Shown: positions 10,901 to 20,195 of the stretch, piece by piece
How the letters are laid out: each line of letters starts with the position of its first letter
Position numbering within the stretch: position 1 is the first letter of the stretch
Source: Diabrotica undecimpunctata
Lineage: Eukaryota; Arthropoda; Insecta; Coleoptera; Chrysomelidae
DNA: 64,000 nucleotides
Reading direction: 5' to 3'
Assembly: GCF_040954645.1 (NCBI RefSeq)
Contig: NC_092805.1
Coordinates: forward strand, 20,424,741 to 20,488,740
The notes under the pieces: model-generated
What the model was told of the DNA's origin: nothing
Seen by the model: the letters and a program-made list of their open reading frames with translations, nothing else
The model's database searches: none
Position numbers and translations under genes: made by a program

Positions 10901-13416
10901 TTGTCCTGAAAATAAACATCAATTAATAAAAGTTCCAGTGCTGCGTGCTGGGGCTTCTTCTGTTGGTGGAGCTACGAATTATCTAGACTTTATGTGTTTG
11001 CCAGGATTTGCTGGTTTGGTCTTTTGTGCTTCCATCGATGAAACGCATTATATCTTGTTATCTCTCGCAAGATCGGGCTTGGATGATTCTCTAATTCTGC
11101 AAACCTAATTCTGGCTTTTTCTACCATTTTATCTATCACCCTTACTTGTTGCAGTTCCTTAAACAGAAAGCATTCAGCGGCGTATCTGGGTACATTTGCC
11201 GCTTCTCTTAGGATGTTATTGTGGGCTGCTTGTATGTTCTTTTTATTTGAATTGTTTATGTGTCCCCATACGAGAGACGCATATGTGATTATTGGAAGTA
11301 TGATGCTGTTTATCAGTTTCATTTTCGTCTTTATGCGCAGTTTGCTTTTTCTACATATGAGTCCTCTTATTGCTGCTCTGGCTGTTGCTGTTTTTTGGAT
11401 GGTTGTGTCCACGTGTTGCGTGAAGGTTAAGCCTTGGTACATACTAACTCCTAGGTATGTTGCTTCTCTTTTCCATTCGATGGGATTATCTTGCACCAAC
11501 AGCTGTTCCCCTGGGGTTTTTCTTTTCTTTTTGAATATGATTTCTTGTGTCTTTTCTGAATTGATTACTATTTTCCATTGGATACAACATTCTTGAATGT
11601 TATCCAATGCTGTCTATAGATTATTAACCGCTACTTCTAAGTTTCTGTGTTTGGTCGCAATCGCTGTTCGACTGCATAAAGGCTGAGTAGTGTTGTTCCT
11701 GGTGTTCTTTGAACATCTACGGTGTATATTGTGCACAGTAGGGGTGACAGGACTGCTGTCTGTGGCACTCCAGCTTCCGGAGCTTCATGTTCGGATAGTA
11801 CTTGTCCTACTCGTACCCTGAAGCTTCGGTTGCTTTTAAGTACAAAGAGATAAGTCTCTTCAGGGCCTTACTGTATTCGTAGAATCTGATTTTGTATGTT
11901 AGGTGTTTATGCCAGACTCTGTTGACGGCTTTGCTTACATCCATGAACGCTGCTTCTGTGTATTCTGTCAGTAAACATGGTATTTTTTCCTGGCTTCTGA
12001 ATCATGATAACGCGGGCTTCCTTCCATCGATTTGGGAAGAGCCTGTATCTAAGGATCGCGTTTGTTATGTTGGTTAAAAGTGCTATTGCTTTTGCTGGTA
12101 GATGCTTCAGAGCTCTATTTGAAATTTCATCTAGACCATGAGCTTTTCTTTGTGAGCTATTTTTAATTATTTGGTTTATTTCTTGAGGAGATTTAGGTGT
12201 GATTATCTCCTCTGGTTCTTCGGACATTTCTTGTTGTTCCTCGACTTCTTCGATGAAGTCTACATCTTCGTCTTAGTGGTAATTTAATATACACTCTCTC
12301 CCGAGAGTCCTCCTCATCTCCTCGGCTTTTTCATCTATGGTGTAGACAATTACATTTTCACCGTATAGTGGAGATGTGGGTTTTCTATCATTTCTTAGTA
12401 TTTTTTGTAGGCACGCGAGTCAACGGTAGGTTCTTAGAAAGTCTGCGACGGCGCGCAGTCTTGCCATTTATAGGGTGTATATCTAATTTAAATCTTAAGG
12501 TACTGTTATTATCATCTTTAGCATCGTAACACCTGAAAAACACTCTTAGACAACTTTTAGAAAAAACTTTAAAGTATTATTGAACAGATAGTAATAGCAA
12601 AAATCTGCTCATAACTTGTTTCAACATACAACCAAAAATTGATCTTCATTAAAATAAATATTTATTTTTACGAATAATAAAAGAATAAAAATCCTACGCT
12701 ACGCCAAGTTTACGGATAGTTTATTGCTCTTACCTTAAAACATCACTTGCGTGTGACACAACGTACATTGACTTTTCTATCTTTCCAGAGCTGTATAGTT
12801 CCTCCACAGGAGTTCCTTTAGTATATTTCCCATAGTCTAAGTGCATTATTTTCACATTCTTGTAACTTTGTAGTACATTAAGAAATTTATCAGACTCGTC
12901 TCCTTCGGACTTAATAAGACCTGGTGAGGAGTATAGCACATAAATGTCTAAATTCGGATTAAGACGTGCTGCGCTTTCTACTGCGCATGCTTGCCTTGAA
13001 TTGATGGTAATTTTGCCTTTTTTGAAGGAATTACAAGAAGTTTCGTGGAAGAAAATTGATTTCCCAGGTCTAGGGAATATTTCAGAAATATCGGGAAGGG
13101 AACCTAAACTTGTTTCTCTGTAACAGTGTATATCGTCACTAGGTGTGGACGATATGGTAGAAGGGGTAGGAGTAGGACTAGTAGAAGTAGCGGTATTGGT
13201 AGTTGTAGAAGTACTAGTAGCCGTACTAGTAGGAGAAATCGTCGTAATATTATTAATATTATACGATACGGTGGCACGTTCCTCTTTCTTTTCACTGTTT
13301 ATCTTAGTATGTATTTCTGTTACGTGATCGTCTGAGAACATAAATACAATAGTTATAGTTAATATCACAAAGATGAAAAAGTTGATCCATACTCGTTTAT
13401 TTATTTTGAAAAACAT
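1696..13416 (-). CDS. A4GALT: Alpha-1,4-glycosyltransferase (lactosylceramide 4-alpha-galactosyltransferase-like), 3 exons
   Basis: Joined exons 13416-12734, 7420-7178 and 1999-1696 give 409 codons with matching phases at both junctions (an Arg codon is split each time). The family transfers galactose or GalNAc in alpha-1,4 linkage to glycolipid acceptors in the Golgi lumen. Seen in the sequence: a short basic N-terminus, a signal anchor at about residues 10-28, a Ser/Thr/Pro-rich stem at about 53-95, the segment SHASDVLRFLSLWKYGG leading to the DXD metal/nucleotide-sugar site (Asp241, Asp243), then a C-terminal Gb3-synthase region with FHAWNK at 369-374. Length and topology fit the family (about 350-410 residues). 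The start ATG at 13416 is the first Met before the anchor. The exact donor and acceptor sugars cannot be read from sequence; insect members may use GalNAc. Neighbouring sequence is all mobile DNA, so context adds nothing. Confidence 0.9.
2000..2629. other. Intron 2, unassigned AT-rich sequence
   Basis: This is the 3' end of the intron between A4GALT-like exons 2 and 3. I see no conserved coding frame; long minus-strand frames here are of low complexity (Phe/Leu-rich) and look accidental. Confidence 0.4.
2630..3170 (+). mobile_element. Decayed LINE reverse-transcriptase fragment
   Basis: Interrupted plus-strand frames retain VCMVEAVYKRTIHY and then SGMKQGDA, the RT segment that precedes the palm motif (G.kQGd). 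Several stops and indels occur. It belongs to the LINE mosaic within intron 2. Confidence 0.5.
3260..4930 (+). mobile_element. R1-like LINE, 5'-truncated and broken
   Basis: RT fingers are recognisable at 3327-3575 (RMKIRKAPGIDG...) and thumb/connection at 3743-4258 (YLGVWLS...; VVTYAAPVW; RRMLLRVSSSYRTVSNEAL), then a zinc-knuckle-like CTVCGVSDAATHIFNC near 4430. The palm with the catalytic Asps is deleted (about 3580-3740). This order, with a C-terminal CCHC finger, is typical of R1-clade elements. The sequence to about 4930 looks like its 3' UTR. Confidence 0.7.
5060..5620 (+). mobile_element. Probable LINE fragment
   Basis: Broken plus-strand frames give RF..LGAITT.DKNPSCKL and later LGVPECDRKTI. 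The first resembles the 'fkYLG..i' segment after the RT palm in LINE ORF2 proteins. Too decayed to classify. Confidence 0.3.
5790..6840 (-). mobile_element. Mariner/Tc1-like transposase relic
   Basis: Read right to left, the frames give a DDE transposase of the Tc1/mariner superfamily: YFTLS...NDGFYTR, then KFDDKILVWCTISEDGVS, Y.D.CL.KLVQFI, and FCPDLASCHYA (second catalytic Asp region), then a frame change and a degenerate NPPNMP..GPIEEF end. Many frameshifts and stops are present. It lies in intron 2 of the A4GALT-like gene. Terminal repeats were not resolved. Confidence 0.65.
7178..7420 (-). CDS. A4GALT: A4GALT-like coding exon 2 (DXD catalytic exon)
   Basis: The exon opens after an acceptor TTTTACAG and ends at GAG|GTAAAG. 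It has 243 bases in phases 2 and 2. It encodes LWKYGGYYFDLDVVHLKPI, with the DLD motif that binds Mn and UDP-sugar, and ends NGPGVITR, the usual conserved segment of this family. A Met-only reading starting at VVHLK would miss the catalytic motif; the splice join restores it. Confidence 0.92.
7421..7964. other. Intron 1, unassigned
   Basis: AT-rich sequence directly upstream of the catalytic exon in transcript sense. It holds the acceptor polypyrimidine tract near 7421-7432; nothing else was recognised. Confidence 0.4.
7965..8010 (+). mobile_element. Short LINE 3' end (GAA-tail family)
   Basis: The segment reads IAMMDANIRNA..GT in degenerate form, matching the extreme C-terminus (VRIAVMIANLRRGDGT type) found on the longer GAA-tailed copies elsewhere in this window. 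Confidence 0.4.
8030..8630 (-). mobile_element. CR1/Jockey-type LINE RT relic
   Basis: The minus strand gives AFDTVLHKILLNKLKKYGFRG, then ISFADDTAIFY (RT palm, both Asps kept) and LNVDKTKYMPF, in the order expected of an RT. Stops and frame changes break it up. It lies in intron 1 of the A4GALT-like gene. Confidence 0.65.
8631..9059. other. Intron 1, unassigned
   Basis: No conserved frame, terminal repeat or clear tandem structure recognised. A plus-strand frame at 8620-8814 is partly antisense of the neighbouring RT relic and is not supported as a gene. Confidence 0.35.
9060..9300 (-). mobile_element. LINE endonuclease-domain fragment
   Basis: The minus strand reads LGDFNAKLDKEKVSGLIIDFGLEV, matching the GDFNA.vG block of LINE apurinic-like endonuclease domains. 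Short and isolated. Confidence 0.55.
9600..10144 (-). mobile_element. Mariner-like element relic with HTH N-terminus
   Basis: The minus strand starts MSVYTPAEQVQILKWFYGGN..QQCVDLYS, matching the N-terminal helix-turn-helix domain (DUF4817 type) found on many insect mariner-like transposases. After a large internal deletion there is a C-terminal scrap NLDELKNRIREVSNSVKN, the usual ending of such proteins. The catalytic core is missing, so this is an internally deleted, non-autonomous copy. Confidence 0.6.
10312..10507 (+). mobile_element. LINE 3' end with (GAA)n tail
   Basis: The segment reads KVNGKRGPGRRRISWL..LRKWYSTTTTELFRAAVNKVKIAVMIANIRNG, then a run of AAG/GAA repeats to 10507. It is a 5'-truncated copy (under 200 bp) of the GAA-tailed LINE family represented by the larger copies at 21.5, 28.8 and 37.5 kb. 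Confidence 0.7.
10508..12470 (-). mobile_element. Jockey-type LINE, broken
   Basis: Minus-strand frames give, 5' to 3': a region near 12400-12240 (NDRKPTSPLYGENVIVYTIDEKAEEMR), RT fingers at 12227-11907 (KSPQEINQIIKN...KAHGLDEISNRALKHLP), a deleted palm, then RT thumb/C-terminus at 11607-10990 (KTQEIIFKKKRK, YLGVSMYQGLTFTQHV, IITYASLVWGH, RYAAECFL). The palm with its Asp pair is missing (about 11620-11900). Sequence from 10989 down to about 10508 is a GC-richer block that I take as its 3' UTR. It sits in intron 1 of the A4GALT-like gene. Confidence 0.7.
12734..13416 (-). CDS. A4GALT: A4GALT-like coding exon 1 (N-terminus, anchor, stem)
   Basis: This exon encodes residues 1-227 plus two bases of an Arg codon and ends at a donor reading AAG|GTAAGAG. 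It carries the membrane anchor (WINFFIFVILTITIVF), the low-complexity Thr/Ser stem and the start of the glycosyltransferase domain (SIFFHETSC..., DIYVLYSSPG). The stem is encoded by a near-repetitive purine/pyrimidine stretch around 13130-13260, so long frames on the opposite strand there are artefacts. Confidence 0.9.
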
Positions 13417-13473
13417 TTTTGACGATAGCGTTTAATATTAATTTTGATGAATACCGTTTGGTATCTTGAGTAC
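13417..13473 (-). other. Putative 5' UTR part of exon 1 with upstream acceptor
   Basis: A TTATTTTCAG acceptor lies just upstream of the start codon on the minus strand (exon would begin at 13473). This suggests that a further noncoding 5' exon lies to the right and that the true promoter is outside the annotated coding part. No promoter element could be assigned with confidence. Confidence 0.4.
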
Positions 13474-13559
13474 CTGAAAATAAAGATAAACATATTAGTT
13501 TTTATATTTTATTATCAATATACTACTGTTATATAAAAAATTACAAAATGACAATTTTA

Positions 13560-13910
13560 GTTTAAAAGAAATACAATATTTTAACTATAATAAAAAACGG
13601 TTATGTCTGTTTTTAAACGCGTTGGTAGAGGGAGCAGCGACAATGTCAATATCACTAAGGTTACTCTAGCTTTCAAAAACTCTGGTAGAAAGTTATGTCT
13701 TGATCTTGTAGAAAAGTTCTCTTTTTTAAGTTTAAACTGGTGACCTCTGAGACGTTCATCTTGATTTATGGTAAACATTTCGTCTAGGTTACTGTAGTTC
13801 AAACTGTCTTTCTTACTCTTTTCCGGCTCCAGGTCTTCAAAATGAAGGGGTATATTTCTAACCTTATTACCTATTGAATGAAGATCTTTCTTTATTGCGT
13901 CGAGTGGTAT
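13560..13910 (-). mobile_element. CR1/Jockey-like LINE 3' end
   Basis: The minus strand reads NLDEMFTINQDERLRGHQFKL and then FSTRSRHNFLPE, the C-terminal hallmark of CR1/Jockey-like ORF2 proteins. The same motif (NLDEMFTINQDKR..HQFK) occurs in the large element at 53.2 kb, so both copies are from one family. It lies just upstream of the A4GALT-like start exon. Confidence 0.65.
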
Positions 13911-13918
13911 GGGGTGGT

Positions 13919-13940
13919 ATATATATATATATATATATAT
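13919..13940. repeat. (TA)n microsatellite
   Basis: An uninterrupted TA run of about 22 bp between two LINE fragments. Confidence 0.85.
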
Positions 13941-13959
13941 CTCTCTAATTACTGCTCTG

Positions 13960-14522
13960 TAAGCCCTGTCTATATCACCAATATTATTTATTCTGTATTC
14001 GGAATTTATATTCAGAAAAGCATTAGACGAGGTTCAAGGTGAAATCAAGATTAACGGAACCAGCATAGACATCAGGTACGCTGATGATACCGTCCTAATA
14101 GCAAGCAACGCACAAGAACTACAAAATATAATAAATGCTGTAGTTCGTCATAGCGAAATGTTCGGTTTAAATCTAAATGTTTCCAAAACTTAAATTCTAG
14201 TATTTTTAAAGATACTAATAAACGTACATTTGTATGCCAAGGGACAAATAATAGAACAGGTACAAATAATAGAACTTCCATAAAATACTTGGGAGCAAAT
14301 ATCAACAGCCAGTGGAACACAAAAAAGAAATCTTGCCAAGAATTGAACAAGCAAGGAAAACACTCATGAACATGAAAACAATTTTTACAAGATTAGACCT
14401 TAGTCTAGAGGTTAGAATTCGAATGATCAGATGTTACGTTATCTCTGTTTTGCTGTATGGCTGTGAAAGTTGGACAATGGACTCCTGAAACAAAAAAAAA
14501 AGAAAAAAGAATATATTCTTTG

Positions 14523-14575
<53 letters not shown>

Positions 14576-14880
14576 CGGCTGCTTAGAATTCCATGGATAC
14601 AAAAAATTACTAACGGTGAAGTACTTTGGCACATGAGTAAGCTTAAAGAATTACTCAGCATAATCAAAAAGAGAAAAATACAATACTAGGGTCATGTGTT
14701 AAGAGGTGAAAGATATGAATTACTCCAAATCATATTGGAGGCAAAAGATCAGTTGGAAGACGCCAGAACTCGTTTCTGAAAGACCTGAGGAGATGGTTTG
14801 ACCGGTTATCCACAGAAATCTTTCGTACAGTAGTTTTCATAGCTACAATTGCCATTTGGATTGCCAACCTAAGAAACTGA
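13960..14880 (+). mobile_element. LINE RT fragment (GAA-tail family), disrupted by (TA)n
   Basis: Frames give EIKINGTSIDIRYADDTVLIASNAQEL (RT palm with both Asps), YLGANINSQWN, LSLEVRIRMIRCYVISVLLYGCESWT, and a C-terminal basic region to about 14876. A (TA)n tract at 14525-14570 interrupts the frame in the thumb-to-C-terminus region. Several stops are present. Related to the copies at 17.2, 21.5 and 28.8 kb by motif order. Confidence 0.65.
14525..14570. repeat. (TA)n microsatellite inside LINE
   Basis: About 46 bp of pure TA within a LINE coding region. Frames encoding runs of Tyr-Ile here are spurious. Confidence 0.85.
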
Positions 14881-14884
14881 AAAC

Positions 14885-15420
14885 AACCTGAGACTGACCA
14901 AGAGCAACAGGTGTGCTGGAGCTATGAGCAAAATATTTAAAGCCAAAGATATATCTCGTAATACAAAAATAAGAGTATACAAAACTATAATTAGACCCAC
15001 AATGCTATACGCTGCCGAGACATGGACTATGAACAAAACCATACAGAACACATTGGAAGCATGGGAAAGAAAGATACTTCGCAGAATGTTTGGTGGAAAA
15101 GTAGTAGAGGGAGAATGGAGAAGACGAACTAATCCAGAAGTGTACCATTTGTATGCTAACTCTACAATAACAAAAGTGGTGAAAAAACATAGACTAGAAT
15201 GGCTCGGTCATCTAGAAAGAATGCAAGGTAATAGACTAGTCAAGAATATTGCTTGGAGAGTACCTGAGGACAAAAAAAGAGAGGAAGACCAAGAAAGAAA
15301 TGGAGAGATGTAGTGATGGAAGATGTCAGAGAGATTGGAATCAGAGATTGGAAGCTGATAGCTAAGAACAGAAAACGATGGAAATTATCCATCTAGCAAT
15401 GGGCCTAAAAGGCTTGTTAA
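14885..15420 (+). mobile_element. LINE ORF2 C-terminal fragment
   Basis: An open frame at 14924-15313 gives KIRVYKTIIRPTMLYAAETW, ILRRMFGGK, and LEWLGHLERMQGNRLVK, the C-terminal domain of an APE-type LINE. It differs from the GAA-tailed family beside it and resembles the fragment at 39.5-40.1 kb. The 3' end is near GGGCCTAAAAGGC, about 15400-15420. A frameshift breaks the last 30 codons. Confidence 0.65.
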
Positions 15421-15708
15421 CGCTGTACGTACATACATTAGTAGTTTCCGATACAATATTCACGATGTTTTCTGACATAGCTCTTGTGTGATGATATGGC
15501 TCTTGAATGATACTGTTCCTTTCCTATAATCATTGATACATTTTCTGTCATCTTTTTGAGGTTATAGTATTTTCTTTTACCCTGTATATCATAGAAATCT
15601 ATATAGTTCTTATAAGCACTTAACGTATTGCGTTTTACAAATCTCCGAAGAAAACATTTTAAGTGACTCTTAGAATATAATAAACAAACATGTGGATGTC
15701 TATTTTAT

Positions 15709-15966
15709 TCAGTCCATATTGTCTTTTATGGACGAAGTTTCAATCAAGACCGACATGAGAATCAAAGTAAATAAAGCGCCCATCAAAAGATTCAGTGTTG
15801 AGTGTCTTAGCCCGTGGAGGAATTTTTGTGACTGAAATTGCGATGACATGTGAGTAATATTATTTATTACCGGTAGAGCTTGCGAACAAGCTGGTAGTCT
15901 GACATTAAAGGTATCCCGCGTCAGTACATTAAAAGTAAAGTAAATATTTCTGTCTTCGTTCACTCG
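15709..15966 (-). CDS. Unrecognised exon-like ORF with C-terminal hydrophobic segment
   Basis: A minus-strand frame of about 85 codons ends in TGA at 15711-15709, with AATAAA overlapping the stop. Upstream is a possible acceptor (TTTCTCGCGAG) but no good ATG at the start. The translation includes IYFTFNVLTRDTF, LPACSQALPVI and a hydrophobic stretch near the C-terminus (LNLLMGALFTLILMSVLI), which could be one membrane helix. I do not recognise the family. Unlike most frames in this window it has no low complexity and no LINE motif. It could be a terminal exon of a host gene, a retroposed fragment, or chance. Confidence 0.3.
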   Translation of the reverse strand, partial: RVNEDRNIYFTFNVLTRDTFNVRLPACSQALPVINNITHMSSQFQSQKFLHGLRHSTLNLLMGALFTLILMSVLIETSSIKDNMD

Positions 15967-16559
15967 CGAGAAATATAGGTTTTTTGTTTTTTATTTTTAG
16001 GAAACCTACTATGGTTTAGATATTGGGAAGTAGCCTTTTTTCCATTAAAAGAACCAGTAAGCATCTATAGTAAAACAAAAACTTTAACGTAAGTTTTTTA
16101 CCTTTTTTATCCTGCTTCACCAGATAATTATTAAACTAAATATTTCCGTTTGGTAGCAAATATAAAAAAGGAAACATATCCCATTATTTTTAGTTTTTTT
16201 TACATGTACCCAGTGCAGTGTAGCGTTGGTGTTTTTTGAAGGGGTACATCCCGTAATTTTTTTCATGTTTTGATATAGTATAGATATATTGAATAGTCTT
16301 TCTTTTTAAGATCATCTTTTACCAGGTCATCGTGAATAATTAATATTTTGTAAGATCTGAACTAACACGTCCAGCTAAATCTATGTTTTAGCTAATAATA
16401 ATTACTGCTTGTGTGTAACAATATATTTTGGATTTCTCTAACAATCTTCTCCTTTCTTCGACCACTTATAAATATTTGAATATTTGCTAATAGGTTTGCT
16501 GAACGAAAATACACGGTAGGGTGATTGTTTCTTTTTTTTTTGCTGTAAATGACATTAAT
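15967..16559. other. Unassigned AT-rich sequence
   Basis: No coding motif, terminal repeat or tandem structure recognised. Several T-rich runs. Confidence 0.4.
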
Positions 16560-17150
16560 CTCCCACTCAATCTCAACCCAAAGACTCAGACCCTTATCAT
16601 ACGAAAGCTTTTCTTTCGTACATCAATAGTCTCACTGACAAACTCTACAAAATTCTTAAATCAGGAGAAATAAAAACAATATTTACCCTCTAACAAAAAC
16701 TTTCATCTCTTGTCTGATCAATCACAGACAACATTCCAAAAGCACAACATGAAGTTTATGAAATTTCTTGTGCAGACTGCCCCCCGACATATATAGGCCA
16801 AACAAATCGTAGAATCCAAAATAGGATTTATGAACAATCCATTTCTGTTCTCACCATTAACACCATCTTCATAAAGGTCACAAAATTGATTTTGAAAACT
16901 CCAGAACTATAGCACCATCCGCTTTTATAATCCAAAAATTATCCGAGAAGTTATAGAATTAAAAAAAAGACCAAATTATCTCAATAAAAGAGATAGCGGC
17001 ATCTGATTACCTTCGACATGAAGATCTCTCATAAAGAAAATATCGTCCGCTCCACCCTCCAATCAAAATCTAGCTTTCAGAAATATTCACGCCAACCCCT
17101 GCGCTGGTTCCTACTCCCGCGTTAACCTCCACTCAAACCACGTCACCATC
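16560..17150 (+). mobile_element. Penelope-like element remnant with GIY-YIG endonuclease
   Basis: Broken plus-strand frames give SLTDKLYKILKSGEIKTIF, then DNIPKAQHEVYEISCADCPPTYIGQTNR, the N-terminal GIY-YIG segment with its Cys pair as seen in Penelope-like retroelements (VYKIPCGDC..YIGQT). Downstream, a degenerate region follows the usual order (SAP.FIIQ..., then LRHEDLS). The YIG is at about 16790-16798. The RT upstream is not seen, so this is a 3' part of the element. It ends where the next LINE begins, near 17165. Confidence 0.65.
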
Positions 17151-17164
17151 TATGGTATGCTTAA

Positions 17165-18190
17165 AGTTAATTGTTAACTTCGAACAGAGACATTCGAACA
17201 ATAGCGAGTCTCTATTGGGGTCAAACAGCTAAAGTGAAAGTAGGACCTACATTGACCAATAAAATTGAGATCAAGAAAGGGGTACGACAGGGCTGTATCT
17301 TGTCTCCTATTCTCTTTAATATATACTCAGAAGTATTTAAGACAGCGCTGGAGGAAAGCACAGAAGGCATAAAGATAAATGGAGAAATAATTAATAACAT
17401 AAGGTATGCTGATGACACTGTGATTCTAGCAAGTAGCATGAAAGAACTGAGTTGCCTAATGAGTAAGATACAAAAAACAAGTGCACAATATGGACTCAGA
17501 CTAAATATCACAAAAACCAAATGGATGTTAGTAAGCAAAACCCAACAACCACCACAGCAACTGATATTAGACAATGAAAGAATTGAACACGTGGATTCGT
17601 ACATCTACTTGGGAATAACAGTTAACTCAAATTGGGATCAAGCGAAGGAAATACGTATAAGAGTAGAAAAGGCAAGAGTATCGTTCACTAGCATGAAGCA
17701 AATTTTCACCTCTAAAAGCCTCACCCTACCTCTCAAAATTCGACTTCTGAAAAGTTATGTATTCCCGGTTTTGTTATATGGAATCGAGGCGTGGACAATG
17801 ACCGCAACATTGATGAAAAAAGTAGAGGCCTTCGAAATGTGGGCTTACCGACGTATATTACGTATATCCTGGACTGAGCACGTGACCAACGAAGAGTTAC
17901 TACGCCGGATAGGTAAAGAGAGAGAGAGAGGTAGGAATAAGTATAAAGAAAAGAAAGTTGGAATACTTGGGTCACGTTATGAGACATAATAAATATAGAG
18001 TACTACAGCTGATCGTTCAAGTGAAAATAGACAGCAGAAGGTATCCAGGGAGGAGAAGACACTCGTGGCTCCAAAACTTGCGGCAATGGTTCGGATTGTC
18101 ATCTGCTGAACTATTCAAATCTGCCGTAAACAAAGTCAGAATAGCCATGTTGATTGGCAACGTTCGGAACGGACAAGGCACATGAAGATG
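17165..18190 (+). mobile_element. LINE RT to 3' end (GAA-tail family)
   Basis: A frame open at 17171-17989 gives a nearly intact RT: IEIKKGVRQGCILSPILFN, NIRYADDTVILASS (both Asps), LRLNITKTKWM, YLGITVNSNWDQ, LLKSYVFPVLLYGIEAW, WAYRRILRISWTEHVTN. A one-base slip near 17950 moves to the frame 17958-18185, which ends FGLSSAELFKSAVNKVRIAMLIGNVRNGQGT. The tail is a degenerate GAA/GAT string. It is the best-preserved RT of this family in the window; the endonuclease is missing (5' truncation). Confidence 0.8.
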
Positions 18191-19610
18191 AACATGAAAT
18201 TTTTATTATTACCTAATCATGATTATATTTGGTTGACTCTGTATGTTTTGGGAATGTCGTGTCTGTTGGGATTTGGCTATTCATTTAAATAGTTGGGAAA
18301 AGATAACCCTGTATTTTTTAATGCTGCCCTGTATAATATTTGTAATGCAATACATACCGTTATTCGTATCCATTCCAAACATTCGATATAGTTTATTCTA
18401 TCACGTTTATTATTTTTGTCAGAGCGTATTATATTCTGTAAATTATTGAAGAATTGTTTTTCACCAATCGTTGAATAGTTTTATCACTAATTACCTACTT
18501 ACTGATAAGGGACTGTTTCCGATGCATGTTTGTCGCACAATAGTTAAATGAGAACTATTAAAGAAAATGTTGGACAGATCGAAATTTCAGGGGAGTGGCG
18601 GAAGTTCCTTCAACCAGGGTGAAACGAATATCTATTTTTAGTTACATCGATTTTTTAGGTTGGGTAAACAGTGCTCTATTATTTTCTGCCAAGACCATAA
18701 AAAAGTGTAGCCTAGATTATCTATAATATTATATTTATACAGTGGTGTATTTAAAACAATGATAGGAGCAACAAATTATTGCTCAAATTAAAACTTGAAA
18801 GTGTTATTTTATTGAGGTTAAGAGATTGGAATATGTTCGTGTATTGTAGTAGTAGTTCATTGTTCATTCTAGAAGGATAGGGTAGAGATTTTTTTATTGC
18901 GAAAAGGAGAGAATGTTTGTGTACCCGTTTAGGGAAGGTTGACCCTCTTCGGCTTGAGTTTGAATTTTGCTTATAATGGCGTACACCGCAAACAGACCAG
19001 AAGACCACCGGAAATTTAGCATTTTCTTCGCCTTCTGTGGAGTTGTAGTCACTTTATGCCAGCTAGTGAGCCAGGGGCGAAAGGGTTTGACTGGATTGAT
19101 ATTCTTTCCAGTGAATGTGTTGGTTTTCGAGCTAGGTACGACAAGCCCTGTCTCTAGTGACCATTGGTCCTGTGCAGTCTCGAGCGTAACTCGGCCCCAA
19201 AACCAGTGTATTGCACTGTAATTTTGTGACCGAGTGTGCTCGTGAGTGGAGGCGCCTCGGCTTTCGAGAGTTGACTTGTCGCAATTCGCTCTGTGTGAAT
19301 GTGTGTGTAAATCAAACAGTGACGGCCGCTGCCATTTCGATGTTACAGAGTCCGTCGAATCAACTAGATTTTCTCACTGAGGGGTCGTTTAAGTATTCCG
19401 TAACGCAATTAGGGGGGAGGGGGTCTTTTAAAACGTTACGATGCTTTACAGGGGAGGGAGGGGGTTCGAACCCTCGATTGTATTGTATAATATTGTTGTT
19501 TTGTTCTTTTTGTTTTACGGGAAATTCTTCCACTGTATTATACGTCCTTTTTATGTTATTTTCCTTTTCAATAATACACAGAAACACGTTGCTGTGAAAA
19601 AAACGTGAAA
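18191..19610. other. Unassigned, partly GC-richer block
   Basis: 18191-18750 shows nothing recognisable. 18960-19480 is GC-richer with an ATG-initiated 81-codon frame (18976-19221; MAYTANRPEDHRKFSIFFAF...) and a G-rich stretch near 19410-19465 ending in GGGTTCGAACCC, but no known family or splice sites. It may be a diverged mobile element 5' region. The GTTCGAACC string resembles a tRNA T-arm by chance; I could not fold a tRNA around it. Confidence 0.3.
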
Positions 19611-19611
19611 A

Positions 19612-20195
19612 TTGACAAATGCGAATGCTACTGTTGCCGCTCAAGAAGTGATTAAAAGCTGTCTTTCCGATTTCCTACAGCCAGCCTACCCAATCCCTCA
19701 AATCCCAAGTAATCTCGTGTCGAGCTTTTCCCGAGATGTGCGACTTTCCGACCAATTTATGTTATGCTGTGACGGTCGCAAAAATCTGTCGCGTATTCAA
19801 TACTTTTTTCCCATCCAAAAAGTGCAAAACGCCGCTTAAGAAATTTTCACTTCAAACAAGTTACGAGTTGGATCCCAATACAACGAAAAAACCAAGAAAG
19901 GCTGAGAACAAAAGGGTGAAATGATATGGAGAAGACAAAAATCATTAAAATAAAACAACGAAATAAGAATAGCGACGAGAATATATTGAACAATGACGAT
20001 GATAACGATGACAGTAAGAAACAGCTTCTTGACGTGCTAAAACTGAGAAAATTTGTAAAAGTGTCCGTATTTGATAATTTAATTAAGAATAAAATACATA
20101 ACTCTTTACGCTTACCTCCATTCTACTGTGTTTTAAATCCTATTGAAACTCTACGGTCCCATTTAAAAAAATTTACCAATTTTTTTTTTTAATTT
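19612..20195 (+). mobile_element. DDE transposase scrap (Tc1/IS630-like C-terminus)
   Basis: Near 20090-20190 the frame reads NSLRLPPFYCVLNPIETLRSHLKKF, closely following the block LRLPPYHC.LNPIE..W...K that carries the last catalytic Glu of many insect IS630/Tc1-like transposases (Glu is kept). Upstream frames (19612-19925) are open but unrecognised and may belong to the same relic. Confidence 0.5.

Noticed and set aside
13104..13335. Arg/Ser- and Val/Leu-rich frames opposite and beside A4GALT-like exon 1
   Set aside because: They are shadows of the low-complexity Thr/Ser stem-coding stretch.
14080..14092. CTGATGA strings in LINE palms (also near 17410) as hammerhead cores
   Set aside because: They encode the YADD motif; no GAAA at the right spacing and no stem I complement.
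14405..14667. Tyr-Ile repeat frames
   Set aside because: They are translations of the (TA)n tract within a LINE.
18976..19221. 81-codon ATG frame (MAYTANRPEDH...)
   Set aside because: No recognised family, no splice or poly(A) support and internal composition like surrounding noncoding sequence; kept only as a note in the interval entry.
19430..19475. GGGTTCGAACCC resembling a tRNA T-arm
   Set aside because: No acceptor, D or anticodon arm can be folded around it, and the upstream sequence is G-rich without A/B box spacing.
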